DNA of 64,000 bases from JBBQLG01 sp964251665 (GTDB taxonomy: Bacteria > Bacteroidota > Bacteroidia > Cytophagales > Spirosomataceae). The notes beneath the pieces were generated by a model. The model was not told the DNA's origin and made no database searches. It worked only from the letters and a program-made list of their open reading frames with translations. The stretch lies in NCBI GenBank assembly GCA_964251665.1, contig CAXUKO010000001.1, positions 372,001 to 436,000 of the forward strand, read 5' to 3'. Positions within the stretch are counted from its first letter, which is position 1. Each line of letters begins with the position of its first letter. Below are positions 25,934 to 36,200 of this stretch, piece after piece. Both the position numbers and the translations under genes were made by a program.

Positions 25934-26007
25934 ACGGGTGTAGTTCAAGGGTAGAATGTCGGTCTCCAAAACCGCTGATGGGAGTTCGAATCTCTCCACC
26001 CGTGCCA
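25934..26007 (+). tRNA. trnW: tRNA-Trp (CCA)
   Basis: 74 bases including encoded CCA. Acceptor ACGGGTG pairs with CACCCGT, discriminator G, anticodon stem CGGTC/AACCG-type around CTCCAAA (anticodon CCA), T arm GGAGTTCGAATCTCTCC. It lies 13 bases before secE, probably processed from the same transcript. Confidence 0.97.
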
Positions 26008-26020
26008 ATCTATTTTACAA

Positions 26021-26212
26021 ATGGACAAGGTTACTTCATTTCTGAAACACTCCTGGGAGGAGGTTCAGCATAACGTGACTTGGCCTAAATTCAGTGAGTT
26101 GCAATCCAGTTCCACATTAGTACTGGCTGCATCACTGATTTTTGCGCTAATAGTCGGGTTAATTGATTTCTTATTTGAGAACGGTCTGCACGCGTTTTAT
26201 CAATCGTTTTGA
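26021..26212 (+). CDS. secE: Preprotein translocase subunit SecE
   Basis: 63 residues, the short single-span form of SecE. It has the amphipathic helix FLKHSWEEVQHNVTWPKFSEL, with the conserved V-x-W-P-K, followed by one membrane helix (TLVLAASLIFALIVGLIDFLF). SecE clamps the SecY channel. It is followed by nusG after 27 bases, the near-universal pair. Confidence 0.95.
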   Translation: MDKVTSFLKHSWEEVQHNVTWPKFSELQSSSTLVLAASLIFALIVGLIDFLFENGLHAFYQSF

Positions 26213-26239
26213 TAAGTCACGTTCACAAATTAAGTAGCG

Positions 26240-26794
26240 ATGAGCAGCGGCATTAATTGGTATGTCATTCGGGCCGTATCTGGGCAGGAAAAAAAAATTA
26301 AATCCTATTTAGATAACGAGATTCTTCGGCAAAAGTTGGAAGAAGTTATTCCGCAGGTATTAATACCAGCCGAGAAAGTATATGAAATGCGCAACGGTAA
26401 GAAGCGCGTTCGGGAGAAGAGTTTTTTTCCCGGCTATATACTGATTTCGGCCGACTTGAGTAACATTCGTGCTCTTGACTTGATTACTAATATGCCAGGT
26501 GTTTTGGGTTTTCTGGGTAACAGCAGTGGCACATCAAAAACACCCGTTGCACTTCGCCAAAGTGAAATTAACCGGATACTTGGTAAGGTAGATGAGCAGA
26601 CACAGGAGGTAGTAGCTCCTACATCGGCTTACTTAAGAGGAGAATCGGTTAAGGTAGTCGATGGACCATTTAGTGGATTTGTTGGCACAGTAGAAGAGGT
26701 ATTTGACGAACGGAAAAAGCTGAACGTCGTGGTTAAAATTTTTGGCCGGAATACCCCTGTAGAGTTGAGTTACGCACAAGTGGAGAAAGAATAA
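26240..26794 (+). CDS. nusG: Transcription termination/antitermination factor NusG
   Basis: 184 residues. N-terminal NGN domain (INWYVIRAVSGQEKKIKSYL, then FPGYILISADL), then a linker and the C-terminal KOW domain (GESVKVVDGPFSGFVGTVEEVF). It binds the RNA polymerase clamp and increases processivity, linking it to S10/ribosome or Rho. The position between secE and rplK is standard. Confidence 0.96.
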   Translation: MSSGINWYVIRAVSGQEKKIKSYLDNEILRQKLEEVIPQVLIPAEKVYEMRNGKKRVREKSFFPGYILISADLSNIRALDLITNMPGVLGFLGNSSGTSKTPVALRQSEINRILGKVDEQTQEVVAPTSAYLRGESVKVVDGPFSGFVGTVEEVFDERKKLNVVVKIFGRNTPVELSYAQVEKE

Positions 26795-26806
26795 ATCGTT
26801 TGGTTT

Positions 26807-26845
26807 GGTGACCCGTGTCCTAAGCTTCCCACTGGGAATGAGTCG
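26807..26845 (+). promoter_or_regulatory. Stem-loop in the rplK leader, candidate L1 site
   Basis: Between nusG and rplK, TTCCC (26826-26830) pairs with GGGAA (26834-26838), and the flanking GGTGAC (26807-26812) can pair with GTC (26842-26844). In other bacteria L1 represses its operon from the leader of rplK; the structure here is a plausible candidate but I have not aligned it with a known L1 site. Confidence 0.35.
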
Positions 26846-26875
26846 AATTAACAAACTGAAACAACCAACACAACA

Positions 26876-27319
26876 ATGGCAAAAGAAGTAGCTGGCTACG
26901 TAAAGTTGCAGGTAAAAGGCGGGCAGGCTAACCCTTCTCCTCCAATCGGTCCGGCGCTGGGTTCCAAGGGTTTAAATATCATGGAATTCTGCAAGCAGTT
27001 CAACGGACGGACGCAGGATAAAGTGGGTAGCGTATTGCCGGTTTTGATTACCTATTACAAAGACAAGTCGTTTGACTTTGTAATCAAAACCCCGCCTGCA
27101 CCAATTATGCTAATGGATGCTGCTAAACTGAAAGGTGGATCAGCTCAGCCAAACCGGAATAAAGTCGGCTCTGTAACTTGGGATCAGATTAAGGCAATCG
27201 CGGAAACGAAGATGCCGGATCTGAATGCTTTCACAGTAGAGTCGGCTATGAAGCAGGTGGCTGGTACAGCCCGCAGCATGGGAATCACGGTGTCGGGCAA
27301 AGCGCCCTGGGAGAACTAA
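26876..27319 (+). CDS. rplK: 50S ribosomal protein L11
   Basis: 147 residues. N-domain with the Pro-rich PSPPIGPALGSKGLN signature that binds stringent-response and antibiotic ligands elsewhere, and C-domain binding the GTPase-associated region of 23S rRNA (GSVTWDQIKAIAETKMPDL, MKQVAGTARSMGI). It forms the stalk base with L10 and L7/L12. First of rplKAJL. Confidence 0.98.
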   Translation: MAKEVAGYVKLQVKGGQANPSPPIGPALGSKGLNIMEFCKQFNGRTQDKVGSVLPVLITYYKDKSFDFVIKTPPAPIMLMDAAKLKGGSAQPNRNKVGSVTWDQIKAIAETKMPDLNAFTVESAMKQVAGTARSMGITVSGKAPWEN

Positions 27320-27347
27320 GCAACTTGCCGAAACGCACAAACGAGAC

Positions 27348-28046
27348 ATGGCAAAGTTAACAAAGAAACAAAAGGAAGCCCAATCGAAATATGATGCTGC
27401 CAAGGAGTATTCCTTACAGCAGGCGGCCGAAATCCTGAAAGAGATTTCGTTCACAAAGTTCGATGCCTCCGTTGATATTGACGTCCGGTTAGGGGTTGAT
27501 CCACGTAAAGCAGACCAAATGGTTCGTGGCGTGGCAACATTACCGCATGGTACGGGTAAAACAATACGCGTACTGGTGCTGTGTACACCGGATAAGGAAA
27601 ACGAAGCGAAGGAAGCTGGGGCTGACTACGTGGGATTAGATGATTACATTCAGAAAATCGAACAAGGCTGGACTGACGTTGACGTGATTATCACGATGCC
27701 GAGCGTCATGGCTAAAGTTGGTAAACTGGGTCGTGTTCTGGGTCCGCGTGGTTTAATGCCTAACCCGAAGTCGGGAACCGTAACGCCGGAAGTTGGCAAA
27801 GCTGTTAAAGAAGTGAAAGCAGGTAAAATTGATTTCAAAGTTGATAAGACAGGAATCATTCATACCAGCGTCGGAAAGGTGTCGTTTGAACCGGAGAAAA
27901 TCGCCGAGAACGCCCAAGAAGTAATCGCTACTTTATTACGCCTGAAGCCTTCATCCTCGAAAGGTACGTATGTTAAATCGGTTCACTTGTCGAGTACAAT
28001 GAGTCCGAGTGTAGATATTGACAAAAGCACCGTTGCGGGCATCTAA
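27348..28046 (+). CDS. rplA: 50S ribosomal protein L1
   Basis: 232 residues. Family signature around MPSVMAKVGKLGRVLGPRGLM, followed by PNPKSGTVT. L1 forms the mobile stalk that helps release E-site tRNA, and in many bacteria represses its own operon. The start at ATG 27348 gives the standard MAKLTKKQK N-terminus. Only three bases separate its stop from rplJ. Confidence 0.98.
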   Translation: MAKLTKKQKEAQSKYDAAKEYSLQQAAEILKEISFTKFDASVDIDVRLGVDPRKADQMVRGVATLPHGTGKTIRVLVLCTPDKENEAKEAGADYVGLDDYIQKIEQGWTDVDVIITMPSVMAKVGKLGRVLGPRGLMPNPKSGTVTPEVGKAVKEVKAGKIDFKVDKTGIIHTSVGKVSFEPEKIAENAQEVIATLLRLKPSSSKGTYVKSVHLSSTMSPSVDIDKSTVAGI

Positions 28047-28049
28047 GAC

Positions 28050-28583
28050 ATGACACGGGAAGAGAAAGGCGACATTATTGATGAGCTAAGTCAGAAGTTT
28101 CAGACTACTCCATATTTTTACATCACCGATGCCAGTGGCATGACCGTAGAAGAAGTAAATATACTTCGCCGGATGTGTTTTGATCGGGGAATTGAATACC
28201 GGGTAGTTAAGAACACGCTGATTAGAAAAGCTCTTGAAACGTTAGATACAGATTACGCTTCATTTGAGTCGGTGCTGAAAGGATTTTCGGGTGTAATGTT
28301 TCACCCGGAAAATGGTAAGGTAGCTGCTCAACTGATCAAGGAATACCGTAAGACGGTAAACAAAAAACTTGAACTTAAAGGGGCGTCGGTTGACTACAGT
28401 CTGTTTGTCGGTGCAGATCAACTCGACACGCTGATTACCCTGAAGAATAAGCAGGAATTAATTGGTGAAATCATCGGTCTATTACAATCACCCGCTAAAA
28501 ATGTTATTTCGGCCCTGCAAGGTGGTGGTAATAAATTGGCTGGTATATTGAAAACGCTGTCGGAGCGCGAAGAAGTAGCTTAA
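28050..28583 (+). CDS. rplJ: 50S ribosomal protein L10
   Basis: 177 residues. N-terminal rRNA-binding domain (LSQKFQTTPYFYITDASGMTV, RVVKNTLIRKAL) and a C-terminal helix that anchors L7/L12 dimers (NVISALQGGGNKLAGILKTL). The gene follows rplA by three bases, so there is no room for the L10 leader found upstream of rplJ in many other bacteria. Confidence 0.97.
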   Translation: MTREEKGDIIDELSQKFQTTPYFYITDASGMTVEEVNILRRMCFDRGIEYRVVKNTLIRKALETLDTDYASFESVLKGFSGVMFHPENGKVAAQLIKEYRKTVNKKLELKGASVDYSLFVGADQLDTLITLKNKQELIGEIIGLLQSPAKNVISALQGGGNKLAGILKTLSEREEVA

Positions 28584-28653
28584 GATTAAAAGCTTTTATC
28601 CGGCAAAACAAGTTTAATCAATCACGTATCACAATTAATAAAGAAATACGACA

Positions 28654-29037
28654 ATGGCAGATTTGAAAGCGTTCGCTGAGCAGCTTGTGAACCTGACGGT
28701 AAAGGAAGTTAATGAATTGGCTACCATCCTGAAGGATGAGTATGGTATTGAGCCAGCTGCTGCTGCACCTGTAATGGTGGCTGGTGGTGCAGGTGGTGGA
28801 GATGCTCCTGCTGCCGCCCCTGAAAAAACTGCGTTCGACGTAGTACTGAAAGCTGCTGGTGCCAGCAAACTTGCGGTTGTTAAACTGGTAAAAGATCTAA
28901 CAGGCCTGGGCTTGAAAGAAGCCAAAGAACTGGTAGATACTGCGCCAAAGCCAGTTAAAGAAGGTGTGTCGAAAGACGAAGCCGAAGCTTTAAAGAAACA
29001 ACTCGAAGAGGCTGGTGCTGAAGTAGAAGTTAAATAA
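28654..29037 (+). CDS. rplL: 50S ribosomal protein L7/L12
   Basis: 127 residues. N-terminal dimerisation domain (LKAFAEQLVNLTVKEVNELA), Ala/Gly/Pro hinge (about 36-52), and the C-terminal factor-binding domain (EKTAFDVVLKAAGASKLAVVKLVKDLTG, here noted as adjoining blocks TAFDVVLKAAG and VKLVKDLTGLGLKEAK). It recruits and stimulates translation GTPases. A 70-base gap separates it from rplJ and a long hairpin separates it from rpoB. Confidence 0.97.
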   Translation: MADLKAFAEQLVNLTVKEVNELATILKDEYGIEPAAAAPVMVAGGAGGGDAPAAAPEKTAFDVVLKAAGASKLAVVKLVKDLTGLGLKEAKELVDTAPKPVKEGVSKDEAEALKKQLEEAGAEVEVK

Positions 29038-29061
29038 TAGAGACTTGTCTCTACTATATCG

Positions 29062-29110
29062 CTCCAAGCGGGATAGGCCTGGTTTTCGCCAGGTCTTTTC
29101 CTGTTTGGAG
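29062..29110 (+). promoter_or_regulatory. Long hairpin between rplL and rpoB
   Basis: Bases 29062-29073 pair with 29099-29110 over 12 bp (two G-U), and after a small internal loop 29075-29082 pair with 29089-29096, loop TTTTCG. The right arm contains TCTTTTCC and is followed by ACTTTTATC. It lies 146 bases upstream of the probable rpoB start. It may be an attenuator or an RNase cleavage site that lowers RNA polymerase relative to L7/L12. Confidence 0.6.
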
Positions 29111-29255
29111 ACTTTTATCTATACGATAGTGAGTAGCAAACTAATTATAGTTCAACTACGTTACTCACTCATGTCCTCTTAACTAACTGTTGAGGGCTTA
29201 TTGCCGTAAATACATCTATACATACATCGATCACTCAACTAAACGCACTATAGCC

Positions 29256-32200
29256 TTGGCTAAAACCGTAAGCAAAATTGAGTCGCGCAGAAATTTCGCG
29301 CAGATCAAACCGGTGATCGGATATCCTGACTTTCTGGATATTCAGGTTAAATCCTTTAAGGACTTCTTTCAGTTAGATACCCCATCCGTAAATCGCTCAC
29401 AAGAAGGTTTATTTAAGGTATTTCAAGAGAACTTTCCAATTTCAGACTCCCGCGAGAATTTTCGTCTGGAGTTTATTGATTACTCTGTTGATCCGCCTAA
29501 GTATTCGGTTGACGAGTGTATCGATCGGGGGTTGACGTATTCCGTGCCTTTAAAAGCTAAGCTCCGGTTGTCGAACAACGACCCTGATAATGAGGATTTT
29601 GAGACTATCGAGCAGGAAGTGTTTTTGGGTAATATCCCATACATGACCGAGAAAGCCTCTTTTGTTATTAACGGAGCGGAACGGGTGATTGTTTCGCAGT
29701 TGCACCGGTCACCGGGTGTGTTCTTCTCAATGAGTAAGCACACCAACGGGACCAAATTATATTCGGCCCGTATCATTCCATTCAAAGGTTCTTGGATTGA
29801 ATTTTCTACCGACGTTAATAATGTCATGTATGCTTACATCGACCGGAAGAAAAAATTTCCGGTAACGACGTTATTACGTGCTATTGGTTTCGGATCAGAT
29901 AAGGATATTCTGGATTTGTTTGGTTTATCTGAGGAGGTGTCAGCGACACCTGCAAACTTGAAAAAAGCTATTGGTCGTCGGTTAGCTGCAAGGGTTCTGC
30001 GGACCTGGACAGAAGACTTCGTTGATGAAGATACCGGTGAAGTTGTCTCAATTAGCCGGAATGAGGTTCTGTTGGAGCGTGATTCAGCTATTACAGCTGA
30101 TGATATTGATGTGATTACAGAATCAGGTCAGAAATCAGTCATCCTGCACAAGGAAGATATGAATGTGGCCGATTATAATATCATCTACAATACGCTGCAA
30201 AAAGATAGCTCGAACTCGGAGAAAGAGGCTGTCGAGCAGATCTATCGTCAGCTCCGCAACACTGAAGCACCCGATGAGCAGACTGCGCGCGAGGTAATTC
30301 AAAGTTTGTTCTTCTCGGATAAGCGCTACGACTTAGGTGACGTTGGTCGTTACCGGATTAATAAGAAGCTTGGCTTGGAAGTAGCTCCTGATACTAAAGT
30401 ATTAACGACAGAAGATATCGTTTCTATCGTTAAATACCTGATTGGGTTGATTAACTCTAAAGCCGTTGTCGACGATATTGACCACTTAAGCAACCGTCGT
30501 GTTCGGACGGTGGGCGAGCAATTGTATGCGCAATTTGGTGTCGGTCTGGCCCGTATGGCCCGGACGATTAAGGAGCGTATGAACGTACGCGATAATGAGG
30601 ATTTCAAACCTGTCGACCTGATTAATGCCCGGACGTTGTCCTCGGTGATTAACTCGTTCTTCGGTACGAACCAGTTATCGCAGTTTATGGATCAAACCAA
30701 TCCGCTTGCTGAGGTAACGCATAAACGTCGTTTGTCGGCACTCGGGCCCGGTGGTCTATCGCGTGAACGGGCTGGTTTTGAGGTTCGGGACGTACACTAT
30801 ACCCACTATGGTCGGTTATGTACCATCGAAACGCCTGAAGGCCCTAATATCGGTTTGATCTCGTCGCTTTGCGTTTATGCTAAAGTGAACAGCATGGGCT
30901 TTATTGAGACACCGTACCGGATTATTGAGAATGGTAAGGTCGCAATGGATAAGCCGGTGATGTATCTCACAGCAGAAGAAGAAGATACACATTACATTGC
31001 TCAGGCAAACGCAAACATTAAGGCAAATGGCGACTTTGGCATTGATCGTCTGAAAGCTCGTTTTGAGGGTGACTTCCCAATGGCAGAGCCAACGAATGTA
31101 ACGTTCATGGACATTGCTGCCAATCAGATTGTTTCGGTAGCGGCCTCGTTAATTCCCTTCTTGGAACACGATGATGCTAACCGTGCCCTGATGGGATCTA
31201 ATATGCAACGGCAGGCGGTGCCCTTATTACGTCCTGAAGCACCAATCGTTGGTACAGGTCTGGAAGGCCGTCTGGCAGTTGATTCCCGTTCGCTGGTAAT
31301 TGCTGAAGCCGATGGGAAGATTGAGTTCGTGGACTCAAGCAAGATTGTCGTTCGCTACGAACTGGAAAAGGATAAAGATGCAACAACGTTTGATGAAGAT
31401 CTGAAAACGTATAGTCTCATTAAATTCCGCCGTACGAACCAGGATACCTGTATTAACATTAAGCCAATCGTTCTGAAAAATCAGAAAGTTAAAAAAGGTG
31501 ATGTGTTATGCGAGGGATACGCGACGCAGGCTGGAGAATTGGCACTGGGCCGAAACATGAAGGTTGCCTTCATGCCGTGGCAGGGTTATAACTTCGAGGA
31601 TGCTATCGTGATTTCAGAGCGGGTTGCACGTGAAGACATTTTTACGTCAATCCACATAGAAGAGTTTGAGCTTGAAGTGCGGGATACGAAGCGCGGAGAA
31701 GAGGAACTGACTTCGGAAATTCCAAACGTCAGTGAAGAAACTGTTCGTAATCTGGATGAGAATGGTATCGTTCGTGTTGGTACAGAGGTGAAAGAGGGCG
31801 ATATCCTAATCGGTAAGATTACACCGAAAGGGGAGAGCGACCCAACACCAGAGGAAAAACTGCTTCGGGCCATTTTCGGCGATAAAGCCGGTGACGTTAA
31901 AGATGCCTCAAAGAAGGCACCACCATCGTTGAAGGGCGTAGTGATTGATACCAAGCTGTTTTCTCGGCCATCGAAAGAAGACCGTGGTAAACATAAAGAG
32001 GAGATCAAGGTGCTTGCCAAAAAATATGGTCGTGAACTGGCTTCATTCCGGGAGCGCATGATTGAGAAGCTGACAGCTTTGCTTGATGGTAAAACCAGTC
32101 AGGGAGTTAAGCATAAGTTTGGCGATGAAGTGATGAGCAAAGGCGTAAAATTCACGCGGAAAAACATCACGGAAAATCTCTTCCCGGATAAAAACCCATA

Positions 32201-33128
32201 CCGCGATGAAAGTGGCTATGCGGTGCCGGAAGAAGTCAACTTGCTGAGTGATTTAATACTCGAAAACTGGACCGATGATGCGCATACCAACAAGCTGATT
32301 GCGCAATTGGTAAAGAATTATAACACTCGTCGGAATGAAATCACCGGGCGCTTTAAACGTGAGAAGTTTACGCTTGAAGTGGGTGATGAATTACCAGCGG
32401 GTATTGTAAAACTGGCTAAAGTATACATCGCCAAGAAGCGGAAGCTGAAGGTTGGTGATAAGATGGCCGGTCGCCACGGTAACAAAGGGGTAGTTGCCCG
32501 GATTGTACGGGATGAAGACATGCCGTTTCTGGAAGACGGTACGCTGGTTGACATCGTATTGAATCCACTTGGTGTGCCTTCACGGATGAACCTTGGACAG
32601 ATTTATGAAACCGTCTTAGGCTGGGCAGGTCAAAAATTGAATCGAAAATATGCGACACCAATTTTCGACGGTGCATCCGAAGCACAGGTTAAAGCTGAAC
32701 TGGACGAAGCACAATTGCCCGAATTTGGCCGGACGTATCTTTATGATGGTCTGTCAGGTGAGAAGTTCGATCAGCCAGTAACGGTGGGTATCATTTATAT
32801 CCTGAAACTCGGTCACCTGGTTGATGATAAGATGCACGCCCGTTCGATTGGACCGTACTCCCTTATTACACAGCAGCCATTGGGCGGTAAAGCCCAATTC
32901 GGTGGTCAGCGGTTTGGTGAGATGGAGGTTTGGGCACTCGAAGCGTTTGGTGCCTCGAACATACTACAAGAAATTCTGACTGTGAAGTCAGATGACGTGG
33001 TTGGTCGTGCCAAAGCATACGAAGCCATTGTTAAGGGCGAAAATATGCCTAAGCCGAACATTCCTGAGTCATTCAATGTACTTGTTCACGAGTTACGTGG
33101 TTTGGCACTCGAAATTACATTGGATTAA
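29256..33128 (+). CDS. rpoB: DNA-directed RNA polymerase subunit beta
   Basis: 1290 residues from TTG 29256 (then AKTVSKIESRRNFAQIKP). There is no ATG near the N-terminus; a further TTG at 29190 would add 22 residues unlike other RpoB, so 29256 is preferred. The rifampicin region is clear: FFGTNQLSQFMDQTNPLAEV, THKRRLSALGPGG; the main resistance positions (Asp516, His526, Ser531 in E. coli numbering) are wild type, while Ser522 is Ala. The C-terminal GGQRFGEMEVWALEAFGA block is standard. It contains the Bacteroidetes-style insert region near residues 930-1010. rpoC follows after 100 bases. Confidence 0.96.
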   Translation: MAKTVSKIESRRNFAQIKPVIGYPDFLDIQVKSFKDFFQLDTPSVNRSQEGLFKVFQENFPISDSRENFRLEFIDYSVDPPKYSVDECIDRGLTYSVPLKAKLRLSNNDPDNEDFETIEQEVFLGNIPYMTEKASFVINGAERVIVSQLHRSPGVFFSMSKHTNGTKLYSARIIPFKGSWIEFSTDVNNVMYAYIDRKKKFPVTTLLRAIGFGSDKDILDLFGLSEEVSATPANLKKAIGRRLAARVLRTWTEDFVDEDTGEVVSISRNEVLLERDSAITADDIDVITESGQKSVILHKEDMNVADYNIIYNTLQKDSSNSEKEAVEQIYRQLRNTEAPDEQTAREVIQSLFFSDKRYDLGDVGRYRINKKLGLEVAPDTKVLTTEDIVSIVKYLIGLINSKAVVDDIDHLSNRRVRTVGEQLYAQFGVGLARMARTIKERMNVRDNEDFKPVDLINARTLSSVINSFFGTNQLSQFMDQTNPLAEVTHKRRLSALGPGGLSRERAGFEVRDVHYTHYGRLCTIETPEGPNIGLISSLCVYAKVNSMGFIETPYRIIENGKVAMDKPVMYLTAEEEDTHYIAQANANIKANGDFGIDRLKARFEGDFPMAEPTNVTFMDIAANQIVSVAASLIPFLEHDDANRALMGSNMQRQAVPLLRPEAPIVGTGLEGRLAVDSRSLVIAEADGKIEFVDSSKIVVRYELEKDKDATTFDEDLKTYSLIKFRRTNQDTCINIKPIVLKNQKVKKGDVLCEGYATQAGELALGRNMKVAFMPWQGYNFEDAIVISERVAREDIFTSIHIEEFELEVRDTKRGEEELTSEIPNVSEETVRNLDENGIVRVGTEVKEGDILIGKITPKGESDPTPEEKLLRAIFGDKAGDVKDASKKAPPSLKGVVIDTKLFSRPSKEDRGKHKEEIKVLAKKYGRELASFRERMIEKLTALLDGKTSQGVKHKFGDEVMSKGVKFTRKNITENLFPDKNPYRDESGYAVPEEVNLLSDLILENWTDDAHTNKLIAQLVKNYNTRRNEITGRFKREKFTLEVGDELPAGIVKLAKVYIAKKRKLKVGDKMAGRHGNKGVVARIVRDEDMPFLEDGTLVDIVLNPLGVPSRMNLGQIYETVLGWAGQKLNRKYATPIFDGASEAQVKAELDEAQLPEFGRTYLYDGLSGEKFDQPVTVGIIYILKLGHLVDDKMHARSIGPYSLITQQPLGGKAQFGGQRFGEMEVWALEAFGASNILQEILTVKSDDVVGRAKAYEAIVKGENMPKPNIPESFNVLVHELRGLALEITLD

Positions 33129-33144
33129 TTAAGTGATGAGTTGC

Positions 33145-33189
33145 TGGCGGGTAGCTGTTAGTAGTAAGAGCACTAACAGCTATCTGCCG
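33145..33189 (+). repeat. Intergenic hairpin between rpoB and rpoC
   Basis: Bases 33145-33162 pair with 33172-33189 (18 bp with a few G-U), loop AGTAAGAGC. The right arm contains AACAGCTATCTGCC, which is close to sequences in the hairpins at 24213-24277 and 41275-41308. No T run, so it is not a classical terminator. Confidence 0.6.
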
Positions 33190-33228
33190 TCAATTCCCAC
33201 TCAGCATTAACACTAAAAACTCCAACCA

Positions 33229-36200
33229 ATGTCCTTCAAAAAGAACAAGAAGCTCAACAGCGACTTCTCCAAAGTGACGATTAGCCTGGCCTCGCCGGAG
33301 TCTATTTTGGAGAGTTCGTATGGAGAGGTGACACAGCCGGAGACGATCAACTACCGAACTTACAAGCCTGAAATGGGTGGTTTGTTCTGTGAGCGCATCT
33401 TCGGTCCGGTGAAAGACTGGGAGTGCCACTGTGGGAAGTACAAACGGATTCGCTATAAAGGCATCATCTGTGACCGCTGTGGAGTAGAAGTAACCGAGAA
33501 AAAAGTACGCCGGGAGCGTATGGGCCACATTGAGTTAGTGGTACCTGTTGCTCACATTTGGTATTTCCGGAGCCTTCCCAATAAAATTGGTTACCTGCTT
33601 GGGCTTTCTACGAAGAAACTCGATCAGATCATTTACTACGAACGGTATGTCGTCGTCCAGCCGGGCGTAAAAGAAGCCGATGGTATTAATCAGCTCGACT
33701 TCCTGACCGAAGACGAGTATCTCGATATCATTGACAAGTTACCGAGTACGAATCAGCACTTAGACGATAAAGACCCTAATAAATTTATCGCTAAGATGGG
33801 TGCTGATGCGCTCGAAATGCTGTTGTCTCGCTCGAACCTCGACGAACTGTCATATTCGTTGCGTCACTCAGCAGCAACCGATACATCGCAGCAGCGTAAA
33901 GCTGAAGCGTTAAAGCGGTTAAAGGTTGTTGAAGCGTTCCGTGATGCCAACACCCGTATTGAAAACCGGCCTGAGTGGATGGTGATCAAGATGGTGCCGG
34001 TTATTCCGCCTGAACTGCGTCCGCTTGTGCCTCTGGATGGTGGACGGTTCGCTACGTCGGATTTGAACGACTTGTATCGTCGGGTAATTATTCGGAATAA
34101 CCGTCTGAAGCGTCTGATCGAGATTAAAGCACCGGAAGTAATTCTTCGGAATGAAAAACGGATGTTGCAGGAAGCAGTTGATTCGCTGTTCGACAACTCA
34201 CGCAAGGTAAACGCCGTTCGTTCGGAAGGTAACCGGGCGTTAAAGTCATTGTCGGATATGCTGAAGGGTAAACAAGGTCGTTTCCGGCAAAACCTGCTCG
34301 GTAAGCGTGTTGATTATTCTGGGCGTTCGGTAATTGTGGTTGGACCCGAGTTGAAGCTTCACGAGTGCGGTTTGCCAAAAGATATGGCGGCTGAATTATT
34401 CAAGCCGTTTATTATTCGTAAGCTCATTGAGCGGGGTATTGTTAAGACGGTAAAGTCGGCTAAGAAAATCGTTGACCGGAAAGATCCTGTTATTTGGGAC
34501 ATTTTGGAAAACGTACTCAAAGGACACCCTGTATTGTTAAACCGGGCTCCAACGCTGCACCGATTGGGTATTCAGGCATTCCAGCCGAAACTGATTGAGG
34601 GAAAGGCAATTCAATTGCACCCACTGGTTTGTACTGCCTTCAATGCTGACTTTGACGGTGACCAAATGGCTGTTCACGTGCCACTGGGTCAGGAAGCCGT
34701 CCTGGAAGCATCTATGTTAATGCTGGCGTCGCACAACATCCTTAACCCTGCCAATGGTGCGCCGATTACGGTGCCATCGCAAGATATGGTATTGGGTTTG
34801 TACTATGTGACGAAGGGCCGTAAGAGCACTCCTGAGTACCCGATTGCTGGTGAAGGCATGACGTTCTACGGAGCGGAAGAAGTCATCATCGCTATCAACG
34901 AGAAAAAGGTTTCGAAACATGCTAATATTAAAGTCCGCACAAGTGTACGGAACGAGAAAGGCGAGTTGGAAACCAAAATTATTGAAACCGTAGCGGGACG
35001 TGTGTTATTCAATACGTGCGTGCCGACTGAAGTAGGTTTTATTAATGAACTGTTGACGAAGAAAAAACTTCAGCAGATCATTGCTCATATCTTTAAGATT
35101 GCTGGTGTTGCTAAAACAGCGGCTTTCTTGGATGAGATCAAAGAGCTTGGTTTTCAGCAGGCATTCAAAGGTGGTTTGTCCATTGGCTTGAGTGACGTAA
35201 AGATTCCTGATGCAAAGCAGGGTTTGATCGACGAAGCAAAAGTTGAGGTAGAGAGCGTTTGGCAAAACTACCTTATGGGTCTTATCACTGAAAATGAGCG
35301 TTATAACCAGGTTATTGATATCTGGACGCGTGTTAACTCCCGGATTACCGAGACGCTTATGAAGCAATTGGAGGCTGATCAACAAGGGTTCAACTCCATC
35401 TTCATGATGATGCACTCCGGTGCTCGTGGTTCGCGTGAGCAGATTCGTCAATTAGGTGGCATGCGGGGTTTGATGGCCAAGCCACAGAAAAACCTGCAAG
35501 GCTCAGTAGGTGAGATTATCGAAAACCCAATCCTGTCGAACTTCAAAGAAGGGCTTGACGTGTTGGAGTATTTTATCTCAACCCACGGTGCTCGGAAAGG
35601 TCTGGCCGATACAGCCCTTAAAACGGCTGATGCTGGTTATTTAACTCGTCGTCTGCACGACGTAGCACAGGACGTTATTATTAGCGAAGATGACTGTGGT
35701 ACCCTGCGTGGTCTGCAAGTGTCAGCGTTAAAAGATAATGAAGATATTGTTGAGCCTCTGTCCGAGCGGATTCTGGGTCGCGTAGTTGTACACGATGTGT
35801 ATAACCCATTGACGAAAGAGCTAATTGTTGCATCGGGTCAGCAGGTTAGCGAAGAAATTGCGGCTGCTATCGATGAAACCAGCATTGAAACGGTTGAGAT
35901 TCGTTCAGTACTTACCTGCGAAGCCCGTAAAGGGGTTTGTGCGAAGTGTTATGGGCGTAACCTGGCGTCAGGCCGGATGGTCGATATTGGTGAGGCTGTA
36001 GGTGTAATCGCTTCTCAGTCCATTGGTGAGCCGGGTACTCAGTTGACCCTGCGTACCTTCCACGTGGGTGGTACAGCATCTAACATTGCGGTTGATGCAT
36101 CAATCCGGGCTAAATTCGACGGAGTGATTCAGTTTGAAGAACTTCGTACGGTTGAGTCTGCTGACAATGAAGGTAATCCACAAACGGTTGTAATGGGCCG

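Noticed and set aside
25882..26073. Plus-strand frame covering tRNA-Trp and the start of secE
   Set aside because: It runs through a clear tRNA and the secE start; no protein family resemblance.
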